NCBI GenBank assembly: GCA_951813605.1
Contig: OX638379.1
Span: 6,121,588-6,185,587, forward strand
DNA length: 64,000 nt
Reading direction: 5' to 3'
From: an uncultured Bryobacterales bacterium
GTDB taxonomy: Bacteria; Acidobacteriota; Terriglobia; Bryobacterales; UBA6623
Shown in pieces: positions 8,442-17,629 of this stretch. The notes under the pieces are model-generated. The model did no database searches, was not told the origin of the DNA, and worked only from the letters and a program-made list of their open reading frames with translations. The position numbers and the translations under genes were made by a program. Numbering within the stretch: the stretch's first letter is position 1; each line of letters begins with the position of its first letter.

Positions 8442-9824
8442 ATGCGAATTCTCCTTGCCGGAGGTGGCGAAGGTGCCGCCCTGATCGCTGCCCGTCTTAT
8501 ACGTGAGGGCAACCAGGTCACGATCATCGAGCAAGACGAGGCGCGCTGCCAGGAGCTCGAGGAGCACTTGGACGCCAAGATCGTCCACGGCAATGCCGGA
8601 AGCATCCGGACCCTGCGAAAGGCCGGCCTCGCCGATGCCGAGATGTTCATCGCGGAAACCAACTCCGACGAAGTCAACCTTCTCAGCTGCATGATCGCGC
8701 AGGCGAAGTCCAGCGCCAAGGTGAAGCTAGTCCGGATCCGGACCCACGAATTCGGGCAGTGGGAACACGTCTTGTCCCAGATGGGCCTTCACGTGGACCG
8801 CATCATCCATCCTGAGACGAGCATCATGCGAAGGATCATGCGCGTGCTGCATTTGCCCGGTGTCTCCGACATCATCGACTTCGCCGACGGGGAGATCAAG
8901 CTGTTCAGCATGAACGTGGACCGGAACAGCTGGTTTGCTCACAAGACCGTGGAGGAACTCGACGCCGCGGCCCCCCCCAAAGACAGCCTGATCGCGATGA
9001 TCTTCCGGGGGCCGCAGGTCATCATCCCTCATGGCGCACAACGACTCGAACCGGGCGACCACATCTATATCTGCACCACCCGGGCAAACCTCGAGGCGGT
9101 GTTCGAGTTCATGGGCATCCAGGCGCAACGGTCCGTGCGTCGGGTGGTGATCGTCGGAGGCCATCAGTTGGGAATCTGGGTGGCGCAGGAGTTGGAGCGG
9201 TCCGGCGTGTCAGTCAAGCTTATCGAACGCGATGCCCAGCGTTGCGAACTGATTTCGAACATTCTTGACAAAGCCCTCGTCATCCACGGAGACGGCACAA
9301 ACCAGCAGACGCTCGAGGAGGAGAACATCGTAGGGGCGGATGCATTCCTCGCGCTCACAAGAGACGACGCCGACAACATCGTGGCGTCCCTGCTCGCCCG
9401 GCGACTGGGAGCGCACAAGATCGTCGCGCTTATCAACCGCCTCAACTATCTGCCGATCGTCCAGAGACTTGGCATCAACACGGCAATCAGCCAAAGGCTT
9501 ACGGCCGTGGACATGATCTTGCGCTACGCCCGCAAGGGGCGTGTGCTCTCAGTGACGACGTTCCGCGAGGAGGAAGCCGAGGCCATCGAGCTGATAGCCG
9601 CCAAGGGATCCAGCATCATCGATCGCAAGCTCCGCGACATCCGATTCCCGCATGGTGCGATCGTCGGTGCAATCAAGCGACCGAACGGCTATGTCTGCGT
9701 GCCGCGGGGCAACGTCGCTGTCCATGAAGGGGACCAGGTTATATTCTTCACGCTGGAGCGTGCCGTGCCCGAACTGGAGTCGGCCTTTCTGGATACGCCT
9801 GGGCGCAGGAAGGGCGCTGCGTGA
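8442..9824 (+). CDS. trkA: Trk potassium uptake, regulatory NAD-binding subunit TrkA
   Basis: 460 aa with the TrkA layout: two Rossmann RCK-N domains (MRILLAGGGEGAALIA at residue 1 and RRVVIVGGHQLGIWVAQEL near 230), each followed by an RCK-C domain (around 145-225 and 370-450). TrkA gates the TrkH channel from the cytoplasmic side through NAD(H)/ATP. The glycine motif of the first domain is GGGEGA rather than the common GAGEVG, a minor deviation. The stop overlaps the trkH start (GTGA at 9821). Confidence 0.95.
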   Translation: MRILLAGGGEGAALIAARLIREGNQVTIIEQDEARCQELEEHLDAKIVHGNAGSIRTLRKAGLADAEMFIAETNSDEVNLLSCMIAQAKSSAKVKLVRIRTHEFGQWEHVLSQMGLHVDRIIHPETSIMRRIMRVLHLPGVSDIIDFADGEIKLFSMNVDRNSWFAHKTVEELDAAAPPKDSLIAMIFRGPQVIIPHGAQRLEPGDHIYICTTRANLEAVFEFMGIQAQRSVRRVVIVGGHQLGIWVAQELERSGVSVKLIERDAQRCELISNILDKALVIHGDGTNQQTLEEENIVGADAFLALTRDDADNIVASLLARRLGAHKIVALINRLNYLPIVQRLGINTAISQRLTAVDMILRYARKGRVLSVTTFREEEAEAIELIAAKGSSIIDRKLRDIRFPHGAIVGAIKRPNGYVCVPRGNVAVHEGDQVIFFTLERAVPELESAFLDTPGRRKGAA

Positions 9825-11272
9825 TCCGGTGGCCCCTGATCGGCAGGGTGCTCGGCCTTTTCCTGGCAGCCTTCGGCGGTGCGATGGCTGTCCCGCTAGC
9901 CTACTCTCTCTCCACGGGTGGCGAGGACTTGGCACCGCTAGCCAAGGCGATGGGCGTGACGCTGGTTTTTGGCGTGACGCTCTGGGCTGTCTCCCGGAAT
10001 GCCACTCGGGAAATGACACAGCGGGAGGGAATCCTGTTGACCGTCTCGGTATGGGTGGCCGCGAGCCTGTTCGGAAGCCTGCCTTTTGTGTTTGCGCCTG
10101 GCATCGACACGCTGACCGATGCGGTGTTCGAGTCGGCGTCGGGTGTTACGACCACTGGCGCGTCCATCCTCGTGGACATCGAGGCGCTCTCTCGGCCGGT
10201 CCTGCTATGGCGAGCCCTGTGTTCGTGGCTTGGCGGCATGGGTATCGTCGTCCTCGTGATCGCGGTGCTGCCGCTCGTAGGTCACGGGGGAATGCATCTC
10301 TATCGGTCGGAGTTCTCGGGAGCGAGATCGGAGAAGCTCAAGCCTCGAGTCGCTGAGACGGCTTCGTCGCTTTGGGGTATCTACGTAGCGCTGACCGCGG
10401 CATTGTTCGGCTTGCTGACGCTGGCCGGATTAAGCCCGTTCGATGCCTTGGCACACGCTTTCGCGACGCTCGCGACTGGCGGTTTCTCGACACGGACGGC
10501 CAGCATCGGGGCATTTGAGAGCCCCCTCGTCGAATACATAACGATTGCGTTCATGATTCTCGGTGGGACCAGCTTCGTCCTCCACTACCGTGCCTTGCTG
10601 GAACAACGGCCCTTGAGCGCGCTGCGCGACTACGAGTTCCGTCAGTACATCGGAGGAATCGGTCTCGCGACCGCCACAGCGGCCCTGCTGCTCTTTACGC
10701 AACTCGGCTACCCTGCCGACCGAGCCTTGCGGACGGCTCTGTTCCAAGTCACGTCGATCATGACGACAACCGGGTTCGCGACGGACAACTTCGAACTATG
10801 GCCGCCTCTCGGCCAGCTGATCCTGCTCGTGCTGATGTTCACCGGCGGCTGCACTGGGTCTACGGCCGGCGGCATGAAGGTTTCGCGCATTGCGCTACTG
10901 GCAAAAGTGGTCGCACGGGAATTCAAGCGCATGGTCGAGCGGCATGGCGTCTTCGCCGTACGGCTTGGTGGACGGGTCGTGCGGGAGCCGACGATCCGGA
11001 GTCTGCTCAACTTGGTCTACCTAGCCTTGATGGTCAATTTCATATCGTGCCTAGCGCTGGCGGCCGTGGGAGTGGACGTCTTCACCTCGATCTGCGCAGT
11101 GGCGGCAACGATGTTCAACATCGGCCCGGCGCTGGGCGAAGTCGGGCCCGCCGAGAACTACAGCCACCTGCCGACTTTGGCCAAGTGGGTGTTGTGCTTC
11201 GACATGATTGCAGGGCGACTTGAATTCTACACCCTGCTCGTGACCGTCACGCCCTGGTTCTGGCGGAAGTAG
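9821..11272 (+). CDS. trkH: Trk potassium uptake channel subunit TrkH
   Basis: 483-aa integral membrane protein with the superfamily-of-K-transporters layout of four M1-P-M2 repeats. Pore segments are recognisable as SASGVTTTGAS, FATLATGGFSTR, TSIMTTTGFATD and AATMFNIGPALG, each carrying the selectivity Gly. SWLGGMGIVVLVIAVLP and GGCTGSTAGGMKVSR are also typical. The GTG start overlaps trkA by 4 bp, so the complex is made from one transcript. Confidence 0.95.
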   Translation: MIRWPLIGRVLGLFLAAFGGAMAVPLAYSLSTGGEDLAPLAKAMGVTLVFGVTLWAVSRNATREMTQREGILLTVSVWVAASLFGSLPFVFAPGIDTLTDAVFESASGVTTTGASILVDIEALSRPVLLWRALCSWLGGMGIVVLVIAVLPLVGHGGMHLYRSEFSGARSEKLKPRVAETASSLWGIYVALTAALFGLLTLAGLSPFDALAHAFATLATGGFSTRTASIGAFESPLVEYITIAFMILGGTSFVLHYRALLEQRPLSALRDYEFRQYIGGIGLATATAALLLFTQLGYPADRALRTALFQVTSIMTTTGFATDNFELWPPLGQLILLVLMFTGGCTGSTAGGMKVSRIALLAKVVAREFKRMVERHGVFAVRLGGRVVREPTIRSLLNLVYLALMVNFISCLALAAVGVDVFTSICAVAATMFNIGPALGEVGPAENYSHLPTLAKWVLCFDMIAGRLEFYTLLVTVTPWFWRK

Positions 11273-11841
11273 TTTGGGTCGACGATCGCTGGCAAGGGAA
11301 ACGTCGTGCCCCGAGCGGCCGCTGTCCGCCGCCGCTGGTCGAGCCGCCGTGCTGCTCTTGCGCCAAGCCTTGACGGTGGGCTAGCGACGCAGGGGCCAGC
11401 GAATCCGCGATCACCTGCGGCCCGCGGGGCGTGCCTTCCGGAGAGGCCGGCACCCGCATCCGAGGAGCGCCGGTCAGATCCGTGCCTCCCGGCCCGCATC
11501 GATGCCGCCGACAGCCTGCTTCCAGGCAACGTTCCCAAGCGTGCCGGCCTTCGCTCCTTGGTCCGCGCTTTCGCAATCGCGGGTGTCGGCACCCCCGGAG
11601 AGGCCCGCCGGCCGCTCGAGGCGAGTCTGCGACAGCGTGCGGTGGCCAGTCATCGTTCAAGGGGATCGGCCAACGGCGCCTCCCGAGCGCCCGGGAACCG
11701 GGTTCTCCGAAGATTGATACTCTGAAACTAAGGGTCGGCGGCCAGCGGTAGTTCCGATCGGTTGGGGCGGCTGCCCCGCTCGGATCCGCAGCTATTCTCG
11801 TCGCAGGCTATGCCCCGCCCGCATTCCCCCGGAGGACCACG
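11273..11841. other. Gene-poor stretch before the histidine operon
   Basis: About 570 bp with only low-complexity Arg/Ala/Pro-rich open frames on both strands. The his promoter should lie in its right end. A good ribosome binding site, GGAGGACC, precedes hisI. No attenuator-like His-codon leader was seen. Confidence 0.45.
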
Positions 11842-12216
11842 ATGACATTGGATTTCACGAAGTTTCACGGCCTCGTGCCCGCGATCGTGCAGGATCATCG
11901 GGACGGGCGCGTATTGATGCTCGGCTTCATGAGCGAGGAGGCCTTTGCCAAAACGGTCGAGTCCGGTAAGGTCACATTCCACAGCCGCACTCGCAACAGG
12001 CTCTGGACCAAGGGCGAGAGTTCCGGTAACCACCTGCTCGCGAAGCGAATCGAAGTGGACTGCGACCTTGACACGCTTCTCATCCACGCCGAGGCGCTCG
12101 GTCCCGGCGTCTGCCACGCCGGCTTCCGCAGTTGCTTTTATCGCAAGCTCGACAATCGGGCCTGGACACGTGACGAAGACCGCACGTACGATCCAGAAAA
12201 AGTGTACGGCTCGTAG
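11842..12216 (+). CDS. hisI: Phosphoribosyl-AMP cyclohydrolase
   Basis: 124 aa, the single-domain HisI form without a fused HisE pyrophosphohydrolase. Key features are VLMLGFMSEEAF, TFHSRTRNRLWTKGESSGN and the metal-binding DCDLDTLLI with CHAG-SCFYR cysteines. It opens the purine ring of PR-AMP at step 3 of histidine synthesis. First gene of the his operon here, 20 bp before hisD. Confidence 0.95.
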   Translation: MTLDFTKFHGLVPAIVQDHRDGRVLMLGFMSEEAFAKTVESGKVTFHSRTRNRLWTKGESSGNHLLAKRIEVDCDLDTLLIHAEALGPGVCHAGFRSCFYRKLDNRAWTRDEDRTYDPEKVYGS

Positions 12217-12236
12217 CCGCGCCCGGCATCCTGGCC

Positions 12237-13511
12237 ATGCTCCGCATTTTCTCCAGCCGGGACCGCAAGGCCCTGGATGCGCTCCTTTGGCGACGCTCGA
12301 CGCGACTGTCTGAGGCCGAGAGGGTGGTCGAGCCCATTCTGGACTCTGTCCGCGAGCGGGGCGACGCAGCCCTGCTCGAGCACGCCCGCGCGCTGGACGG
12401 CCTGCAAAGCGGAACAGTTCGAGTGCCCGCTTCGGAACTGCGCGAGGCCCGCGCGCAGTTGCAGGACGGATTCCTGGATGCCGTGAGCGTCGCTTCGGCG
12501 CGAATCCGCGCGTACGCGGAGCGCCAGATGCCTTCGGAATGGTTCGAGCCAGCCGGGAACGGCATTGAACTCGGCCAGCTCGTCCGCCCGCTGGACTCCG
12601 TCGGAGCGTACATCCCGGGAGGGCGATATCCCCTTCCGTCCACGCTGATGATGGCGGCGGTGCCCGCTCGAGCAGCCGGCGTGGAGCGTGTCGCTGTTGC
12701 ATCGCCGAAGCCCTCTCCAGAGACCTTGGGCACGGCCGCTCTGCTAGGTCTCGACGAGGTCTACGCAGTTGGCGGGGCGCAAGCGATCGCAGCGTTCGCG
12801 TTCGGAACGCAATCAATCCCGAGGGTAGACCGTATCGTGGGCCCGGGCAACGCCTACGTGGCGGCGGCGAAGAAACTGCTGGCGGGGGAAGCGGGCATCG
12901 ACTTCGTGGCGGGTCCGACCGAGATCGTTCTCTTGTTCGACGAGGGCGACCCCAGGGCGCTCGCCGCGGACATGCTGGCGCAAGCCGAGCATGACGTGGA
13001 TGCCGCCGCCATTCTTCTCACGCCCGCACGAGGCTTGGCGGAAGCGGTTGCGGCGGAAGTCGAACGGCAACTGCGATCCCTCCCCACACGTGGCGTCGCC
13101 TCCGAGGCGATCCGGCGCAACAGCGCCGCCGTTGTCACGGAAAGCATCTCGGAAGCCTGCGCAATCGCGAACCGATTCGCTCCGGAGCACCTTGCAGTGA
13201 GCGAGTCCGTGCCTCTGGCCGCGATCCGGCACGCAGGAAGCGTCTTTGTCGGCGAGTGGAGCCCGGAAGCCGCGGGCGACTACGCGGCCGGGCCGAACCA
13301 CGTTTTGCCCACCGGCGGGAATTCCCGCCTGCGGGGCGGGTTGAGCGTCCTCGACTACGTCAAGATCGTCTCGGTGCAGAAGCTCTCCGAGCGAGGCCTG
13401 CGGCAACTGGCCCCGGCCATTACGACGCTCGCCCGGGCCGAAGGCCTCGAAGCGCATGCGCGCTCGATCGAGATCCGATTCGCCCCAGCGGAAGGAGCCG
13501 GCCGTGCCTAG
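12237..13511 (+). CDS. hisD: Histidinol dehydrogenase
   Basis: 424 aa, normal length. Recognisable parts are PLDSVGAYIPGGRYPLPSTLMM, VAGPTEIVLL, the DMLAQAEHD segment contributing to Zn/histidinol binding and GPNHVLPTGGNSR. It oxidises histidinol to histidine with NAD in the last two steps. Its end overlaps the GTG start of hisC by 8 bp. Confidence 0.96.
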   Translation: MLRIFSSRDRKALDALLWRRSTRLSEAERVVEPILDSVRERGDAALLEHARALDGLQSGTVRVPASELREARAQLQDGFLDAVSVASARIRAYAERQMPSEWFEPAGNGIELGQLVRPLDSVGAYIPGGRYPLPSTLMMAAVPARAAGVERVAVASPKPSPETLGTAALLGLDEVYAVGGAQAIAAFAFGTQSIPRVDRIVGPGNAYVAAAKKLLAGEAGIDFVAGPTEIVLLFDEGDPRALAADMLAQAEHDVDAAAILLTPARGLAEAVAAEVERQLRSLPTRGVASEAIRRNSAAVVTESISEACAIANRFAPEHLAVSESVPLAAIRHAGSVFVGEWSPEAAGDYAAGPNHVLPTGGNSRLRGGLSVLDYVKIVSVQKLSERGLRQLAPAITTLARAEGLEAHARSIEIRFAPAEGAGRA

Positions 13512-14571
13512 CGCTCCGACACCTCGGGAGGCCGTCCGGCGCATGGCACCGTATAACCCGCCCCTGGAGGGGCGCGGCGCGAAACTGCGGCTCGATTTCA
13601 ACGAGAATGTCTCGGGCTGCTCGCCAAAGGTCTTGGAAGTCATGCGAGAGAGCCCCTCGCGCGGTTTCGTCGCTACCTATCCCGAGTACAGCGAGGCCCG
13701 CCGGAAGCTCGGCGCGCACTTAGGCGTGGATGCCGACCAAGTGATCGTTGGAGCTGGCACGGACGAGGTCATCAGCGCGGTCATACATGCCTATGTTGAC
13801 CCTGGAGACGAGGTGATCATCCCCAGCCCGTCATTCAGCATGTTCAAGTTTTACGCTCAGCTCGTCGGCGGCGTTCCTCGGATGGTGCCTTACCGCGGTC
13901 AGGCGTTGTCGTTTCCCACTGACGAAATCGCGCACGCCGTGGGCTCTCGCACGCGCGCTATTCTTATCGCATCGCCGAACAACCCGACGGGTGGCGTGCT
14001 CACCGCCGAGCAAGCGGAACGAATCCTGCAAGTCGCGGACGGCTGTGCCGTCCTCATCGACGAGGCTTACTTCGATTTCCACGGGCAGACGATGCTGGGT
14101 CTGCTGAAACGGTGGCCCAACCTGTTCGTGGCGCGCACTTTCTCCAAGGCATACGGCATGGCCGGCCTTCGCCTAGGGGTGCTAGCCTCCCAGGCTGGAA
14201 ACATCGATGTCGTCCGCAAGGGGCAGTCTCCCTACGGCGTCAACTCGCTCGCTATTCGCTGCGCGCTGGCCGCGATCCAAGACACCTCGTACGTGCGAGA
14301 GTACGTCCGGGAAGTGCTCCGAGCTCGCGCGTTCCTGTACGGGTCCTTCGACGAACTCGGCATCCCCTACTGGCCGAGCTGCGCCAATTTCGTACTCTTC
14401 GAACTCGGGGCCAAGACGAAGCACGCCTGCATCGCCCTGTCTGACCGGGGCATTCTTATTCGCGACCAGTCGGCCAACATCCCGGGCACCGCTCGCGTGA
14501 CTGTCGGCCCGCTGGCGGAGACCGTGCGATTCCTGGCGGAACTCAAGGGAGTGTTGAACGGTGGGCCCTGA
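13504..14571 (+). CDS. hisC: Histidinol-phosphate aminotransferase
   Basis: 355 aa from GTG 13504, which is preceded by GGAAGGAG. The frame is open to 13456, but that part is hisD sequence. Fold-type I PLP enzyme: LRLDFNENVSGCSP, GAGTDEVI, ASPNNPTGG, VLIDEAYFDF and the PLP lysine in ARTFSKAYGMAGLRLG. It converts imidazole acetol phosphate and glutamate to histidinol phosphate. It is coupled to hisD upstream and overlaps the HAD phosphatase downstream. Confidence 0.95.
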   Translation: MPSAPTPREAVRRMAPYNPPLEGRGAKLRLDFNENVSGCSPKVLEVMRESPSRGFVATYPEYSEARRKLGAHLGVDADQVIVGAGTDEVISAVIHAYVDPGDEVIIPSPSFSMFKFYAQLVGGVPRMVPYRGQALSFPTDEIAHAVGSRTRAILIASPNNPTGGVLTAEQAERILQVADGCAVLIDEAYFDFHGQTMLGLLKRWPNLFVARTFSKAYGMAGLRLGVLASQAGNIDVVRKGQSPYGVNSLAIRCALAAIQDTSYVREYVREVLRARAFLYGSFDELGIPYWPSCANFVLFELGAKTKHACIALSDRGILIRDQSANIPGTARVTVGPLAETVRFLAELKGVLNGGP

Positions 14572-15238
14572 AATGATCGTTTTCGACATGGACGGCGTCC
14601 TCGTAGACCCTTCCGAGACCTTCCGGCGAGCGCTGATCGAGACGGTGCGCTACTTCGCGGGCATCCGCATGAGCCAGGACGACATCGTGCGCATCAAGAA
14701 CCGCGGGGGCTACAATGACGATTCCGAAATCGCTCTGCTAGCGATCCGCTCGGCGGGTGCCGCCGCTGAACCGGCCGAAATCCGGGAATTCGGACGGGGC
14801 CTTTACTGGGGCGACAACGGCGACGGGCTTATTCGGAACGAGCGCTGGCTGGTGCGTGCGGGAGTGCTCGAGCGCCTCGTCGCCCGACGGCGACTGGGTA
14901 TCTTCACCGGGCGTGGCATGCAATCGGCGCAGTACACACTGAACCGCTTTTGTCCCTCGATCGAATTCGACCCTATCGTCACGAACGAGAAAGTCGAGAA
15001 CCTCAAGCCGGCTCCTGACGGTCTGCTTCGGATCAAGCGCGAGGTTCCGGGGGTGGAGATGCTCTTCGTGGGTGACAATATCGACGACTGCCGCTCGGCC
15101 AATTCGGCGGGCGTTCGTTTTGTGGGAATCGCCTCGCGGGAAACCCCGCGGCACGAGGAAACGCGAGCCCTGTTTGAAGAGCTGGGAGCGGAGGCCGTTC
15201 TTGAGAGCGTCAACGAACTGGAGGATTGCTTGCGATGA
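14561..15238 (+). CDS. HAD hydrolase, probable histidinol-phosphate phosphatase
   Basis: 225 aa. HAD motif I is FDMDGVLVDPS, motif II is in LGIFTGRGM, the Lys is in VENLKPAP, and motif IV is MLFVGDNIDDCRSA. The GTG start at 14561 has AGGGAG (14546-14551) at good spacing and overlaps hisC; ATG 14573 is an alternative. It sits between hisC and hisB in a tightly overlapped his operon where no hisN or bifunctional HisB phosphatase domain is seen. Dephosphorylation of histidinol phosphate is therefore the logical job. That function is inferred from context only. Confidence 0.8.
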   Translation: MGPEMIVFDMDGVLVDPSETFRRALIETVRYFAGIRMSQDDIVRIKNRGGYNDDSEIALLAIRSAGAAAEPAEIREFGRGLYWGDNGDGLIRNERWLVRAGVLERLVARRRLGIFTGRGMQSAQYTLNRFCPSIEFDPIVTNEKVENLKPAPDGLLRIKREVPGVEMLFVGDNIDDCRSANSAGVRFVGIASRETPRHEETRALFEELGAEAVLESVNELEDCLR

Positions 15239-15843
15239 GTCCGCCGCGCACCGCCAAGGTCGAGCGGAACACGAAGGAGACGCGCATCGCGGCGGAACTG
15301 ACCATTGACGGCAAGGGCCGGTACGATGTGCGAACCGGCATTCGGTTTCTCGACCACATGCTCGAGTCATTCGCGAGGCACGGAGGATTCGATCTCGCGC
15401 TGCATGCAGACGGCGACCTCGACGTTGACCAGCATCACACCGTAGAGGATTGCGGCATCGTTCTGGGACAGGCGTTCGCGGCAGCGCTCGGGGACAAGGT
15501 GGGAATCCTCCGGTCAGGGTACTTTCTAATGCCGATGGACGAGTCGCTGGCAGCGGCGGCCGTCGACCTGGGGGGGCGGCCCGCGCTCGTCTACCACGCC
15601 CCTGCCCGATTTCGGTTCGTAGGCGACCTGCAGGCAGAGCTGCTGCACGACTTCTTCGACGGCTTTGCCGTCCATTGCGGCGCCAACGTGCATCTCCGTG
15701 TTCTGTACGGACGTTCGAGCCATCACCGGATTGAAGCGCTTTTCAAGTGCTGGGCCAAGGCCATGCGCTTCGCCTGCGCCAAGGATCCGCAGCTGAAGGA
15801 CCAGCTGCCAAGCACGAAAGGCGTGCTTGCGAGAGGGGCGTGA
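15235..15843 (+). CDS. hisB: Imidazoleglycerol-phosphate dehydratase
   Basis: 202 aa, the monofunctional form. Mn-binding repeats are visible: GIRFLDHMLESFARHGGFDL, DVDQHHTVEDCGIVLGQAF, and the C-terminal SSHHRIEALFKCWAKAM. ATG 15235 overlaps the HAD gene stop as ATGA and has GGAGG ten bases upstream. Family members often read EALFKA where this has EALFKC, a harmless-looking change. Confidence 0.95.
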   Translation: MSPPRTAKVERNTKETRIAAELTIDGKGRYDVRTGIRFLDHMLESFARHGGFDLALHADGDLDVDQHHTVEDCGIVLGQAFAAALGDKVGILRSGYFLMPMDESLAAAAVDLGGRPALVYHAPARFRFVGDLQAELLHDFFDGFAVHCGANVHLRVLYGRSSHHRIEALFKCWAKAMRFACAKDPQLKDQLPSTKGVLARGA

Positions 15844-15844
15844 G

Positions 15845-16450
15845 ATGACGGCTGTCTTCGACTACGGAGCCGGCAACCTACGCTCGGTGGCAAACACGCT
15901 CCAAAGTGTGTCGGCACCGTTCGAGATCGTCTCGGACGCGGCCGGGCTGGAAGCAGCCACGCGGATCATCCTTCCGGGCGTCGGCCACTACGGCCAGTTG
16001 CTTCGGTCGCTCGACAAGTTGCATGTGCGGGAGGCCTTTCGCGAGCGGATCGCCGCAGGCGTTCCGTTCCTGGGAATTTGCCTTGGCTTGCAAGCGCTTT
16101 TCGAGAGCAGCGAAGAGGCTCCCGACTGTGGCCTGGGAATCTACCGCGGGCGGGTGGTCCGGTTCCCCAGGGATGCGCGAGTGCCTCACATGGGTTGGAA
16201 CCGGCTCAGTATTCAGGGGGCGGCGCGCCTGCTGCGCGGTATCGGCGAGCGTCCCTACGTCTATTTCGCCAACAGCTACTATGTGCCCGAAGCCGCCGCC
16301 GGGCCTCGCGCCGCCGCCCTCTGCGCGTACGCCGGCCAGACCTTCTGCGCGGCGCTCGAGTGCGGTAACGTCTTCGGGGTTCAGTTCCATCCGGAGAAGT
16401 CGGGCCCGCTCGGCCAGCGGATCGTACGCAATTTCCTCCAGCTGCAGTGA
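15845..16450 (+). CDS. hisH: Imidazole glycerol phosphate synthase, glutaminase subunit
   Basis: 201 aa class-I glutamine amidotransferase. FDYGAGNLRSV begins the protein; the nucleophile Cys is in FLGICLGLQALFE, and the His-Glu pair is in FGVQFHPEKSGPLG. It passes ammonia to HisF. ATG 15845 follows the hisB stop by one base; the frame is open slightly upstream, but that part belongs to hisB. Confidence 0.95.
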   Translation: MTAVFDYGAGNLRSVANTLQSVSAPFEIVSDAAGLEAATRIILPGVGHYGQLLRSLDKLHVREAFRERIAAGVPFLGICLGLQALFESSEEAPDCGLGIYRGRVVRFPRDARVPHMGWNRLSIQGAARLLRGIGERPYVYFANSYYVPEAAAGPRAAALCAYAGQTFCAALECGNVFGVQFHPEKSGPLGQRIVRNFLQLQ

Positions 16451-16454
16451 CGCC

Positions 16455-17225
16455 GTGCTGACGAAGCGCATCATTCCCTGTCTGGACGTGACGGCCGGTC
16501 GCGTCGTGAAGGGCATCAATTTCGTGGGGCTGCGAGACGCCGGGGACCCGGTAGAACTGAGCGACCGCTACAACAAGGACGGCGCCGACGAGCTGGTGTT
16601 TCTCGACATCACGGCATCGAGCGACTACCGCGACACGATGGCGGACGTGGTCGAGCGCACGTCGCGCAAGGTGTTCATCCCCCTCACGGTAGGCGGCGGG
16701 ATTCGTTCCGTGGCCGATGCCCGCAAGATCCTCATGGCTGGTGCCGACAAGGTCTCGGTCAACACCGCTGCGGTGGAGCGCCCGGAACTCATCCGCGAAC
16801 TGTCCGAGGAATTCGGTGCCCAGGCCGTGGTGCTGGCCATCGACGCCCGGCGTGCCGCAGCGGGCCTCTGGACAGTGAACACTTACGGAGGCCGCAGAGA
16901 TACAGGCGGCGACGCGATCGAGTGGGCGCAACAAGGCGAGTCGCTGGGCGCGGGCGAGATACTCCTCACATCGATGGACGCCGACGGCACCCAGGCGGGC
17001 TACGACTGTGAGTTGACGCGGGCGATCGCGAAAGCGACGCACATACCGATCATCGCCAGCGGCGGCGGCGGCACGCCCGCGGATTTCGTGCGGGTGCTGA
17101 CCGACGGGCGAGCAGACGCCGCCCTGGCGGCTTCGATCTTCCACTACGGCACCTACACGTCCAACGGCCTCAAGCAATTGCTCGCCAACGAAGGCATCCC
17201 GGTCCGCCTCTTGGACACCAGCTAG
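16455..17225 (+). CDS. hisF: Imidazole glycerol phosphate synthase, cyclase subunit
   Basis: 256 aa (beta/alpha)8 barrel from GTG 16455. Characteristic parts are LTKRIIPCLDVTAGRVVKG, ELVFLDITAS, FIPLTVGGGIRS, AIDARR and LLTSMDADGTQAGYD, with IIASGGGG for phosphate binding. It makes IGP and AICAR together with HisH. hisA, normally between hisH and hisF in the common hisBHAF order, is absent; hisF follows hisH after 4 bp. Confidence 0.96.
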   Translation: MLTKRIIPCLDVTAGRVVKGINFVGLRDAGDPVELSDRYNKDGADELVFLDITASSDYRDTMADVVERTSRKVFIPLTVGGGIRSVADARKILMAGADKVSVNTAAVERPELIRELSEEFGAQAVVLAIDARRAAAGLWTVNTYGGRRDTGGDAIEWAQQGESLGAGEILLTSMDADGTQAGYDCELTRAIAKATHIPIIASGGGGTPADFVRVLTDGRADAALAASIFHYGTYTSNGLKQLLANEGIPVRLLDTS

Positions 17226-17629
17226 CGGCGCGGTTCCGCAGAGGCGCTGCCCGCTCCGGGCCGCCCCCTTCGCAAGGGTCTCGACCGCTGACATACCCCT
17301 GACCATTTCTGGATCGGCTGCGCACCGCGGTCGTGCCCCGCGTCGCGAAACTAGTGCGATATCGCCATCAACGAACCTTGAACCGACGCGAGATCCCGTT
17401 CCTCGACAATGCAATGCCCTTCGAGGCGCCTGCAAGACGGAACAGGCTGGAGTGCGTGCATCCAACGCATGGCGGCCTGGTGCAGAGCGCTTGGCAGGCG
17501 GGCCCCCGCGACGACGAATTGCCGATTGCACGACGCGCACGCCTAAAGTGTCGTAACCTGTTTTGCTACGGCCGCGCCTAAATGTCTAACACATGGGACA
17601 CAGGTGCCGCTCGCCGCTGCCGCTCCTGA
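17226..17629. other. Intergenic stretch
   Basis: 404 bp between the his operon and the sigma factor operon. No gene, clear hairpin terminator or convincing ECF-type promoter pair was found. Confidence 0.45.

Noticed and set aside
11247..11660. 137-aa minus-strand frame overlapping the trkH end
   Set aside because: Composition is Arg/Gly/Pro-rich without any motif; looks like a GC-rich random frame.
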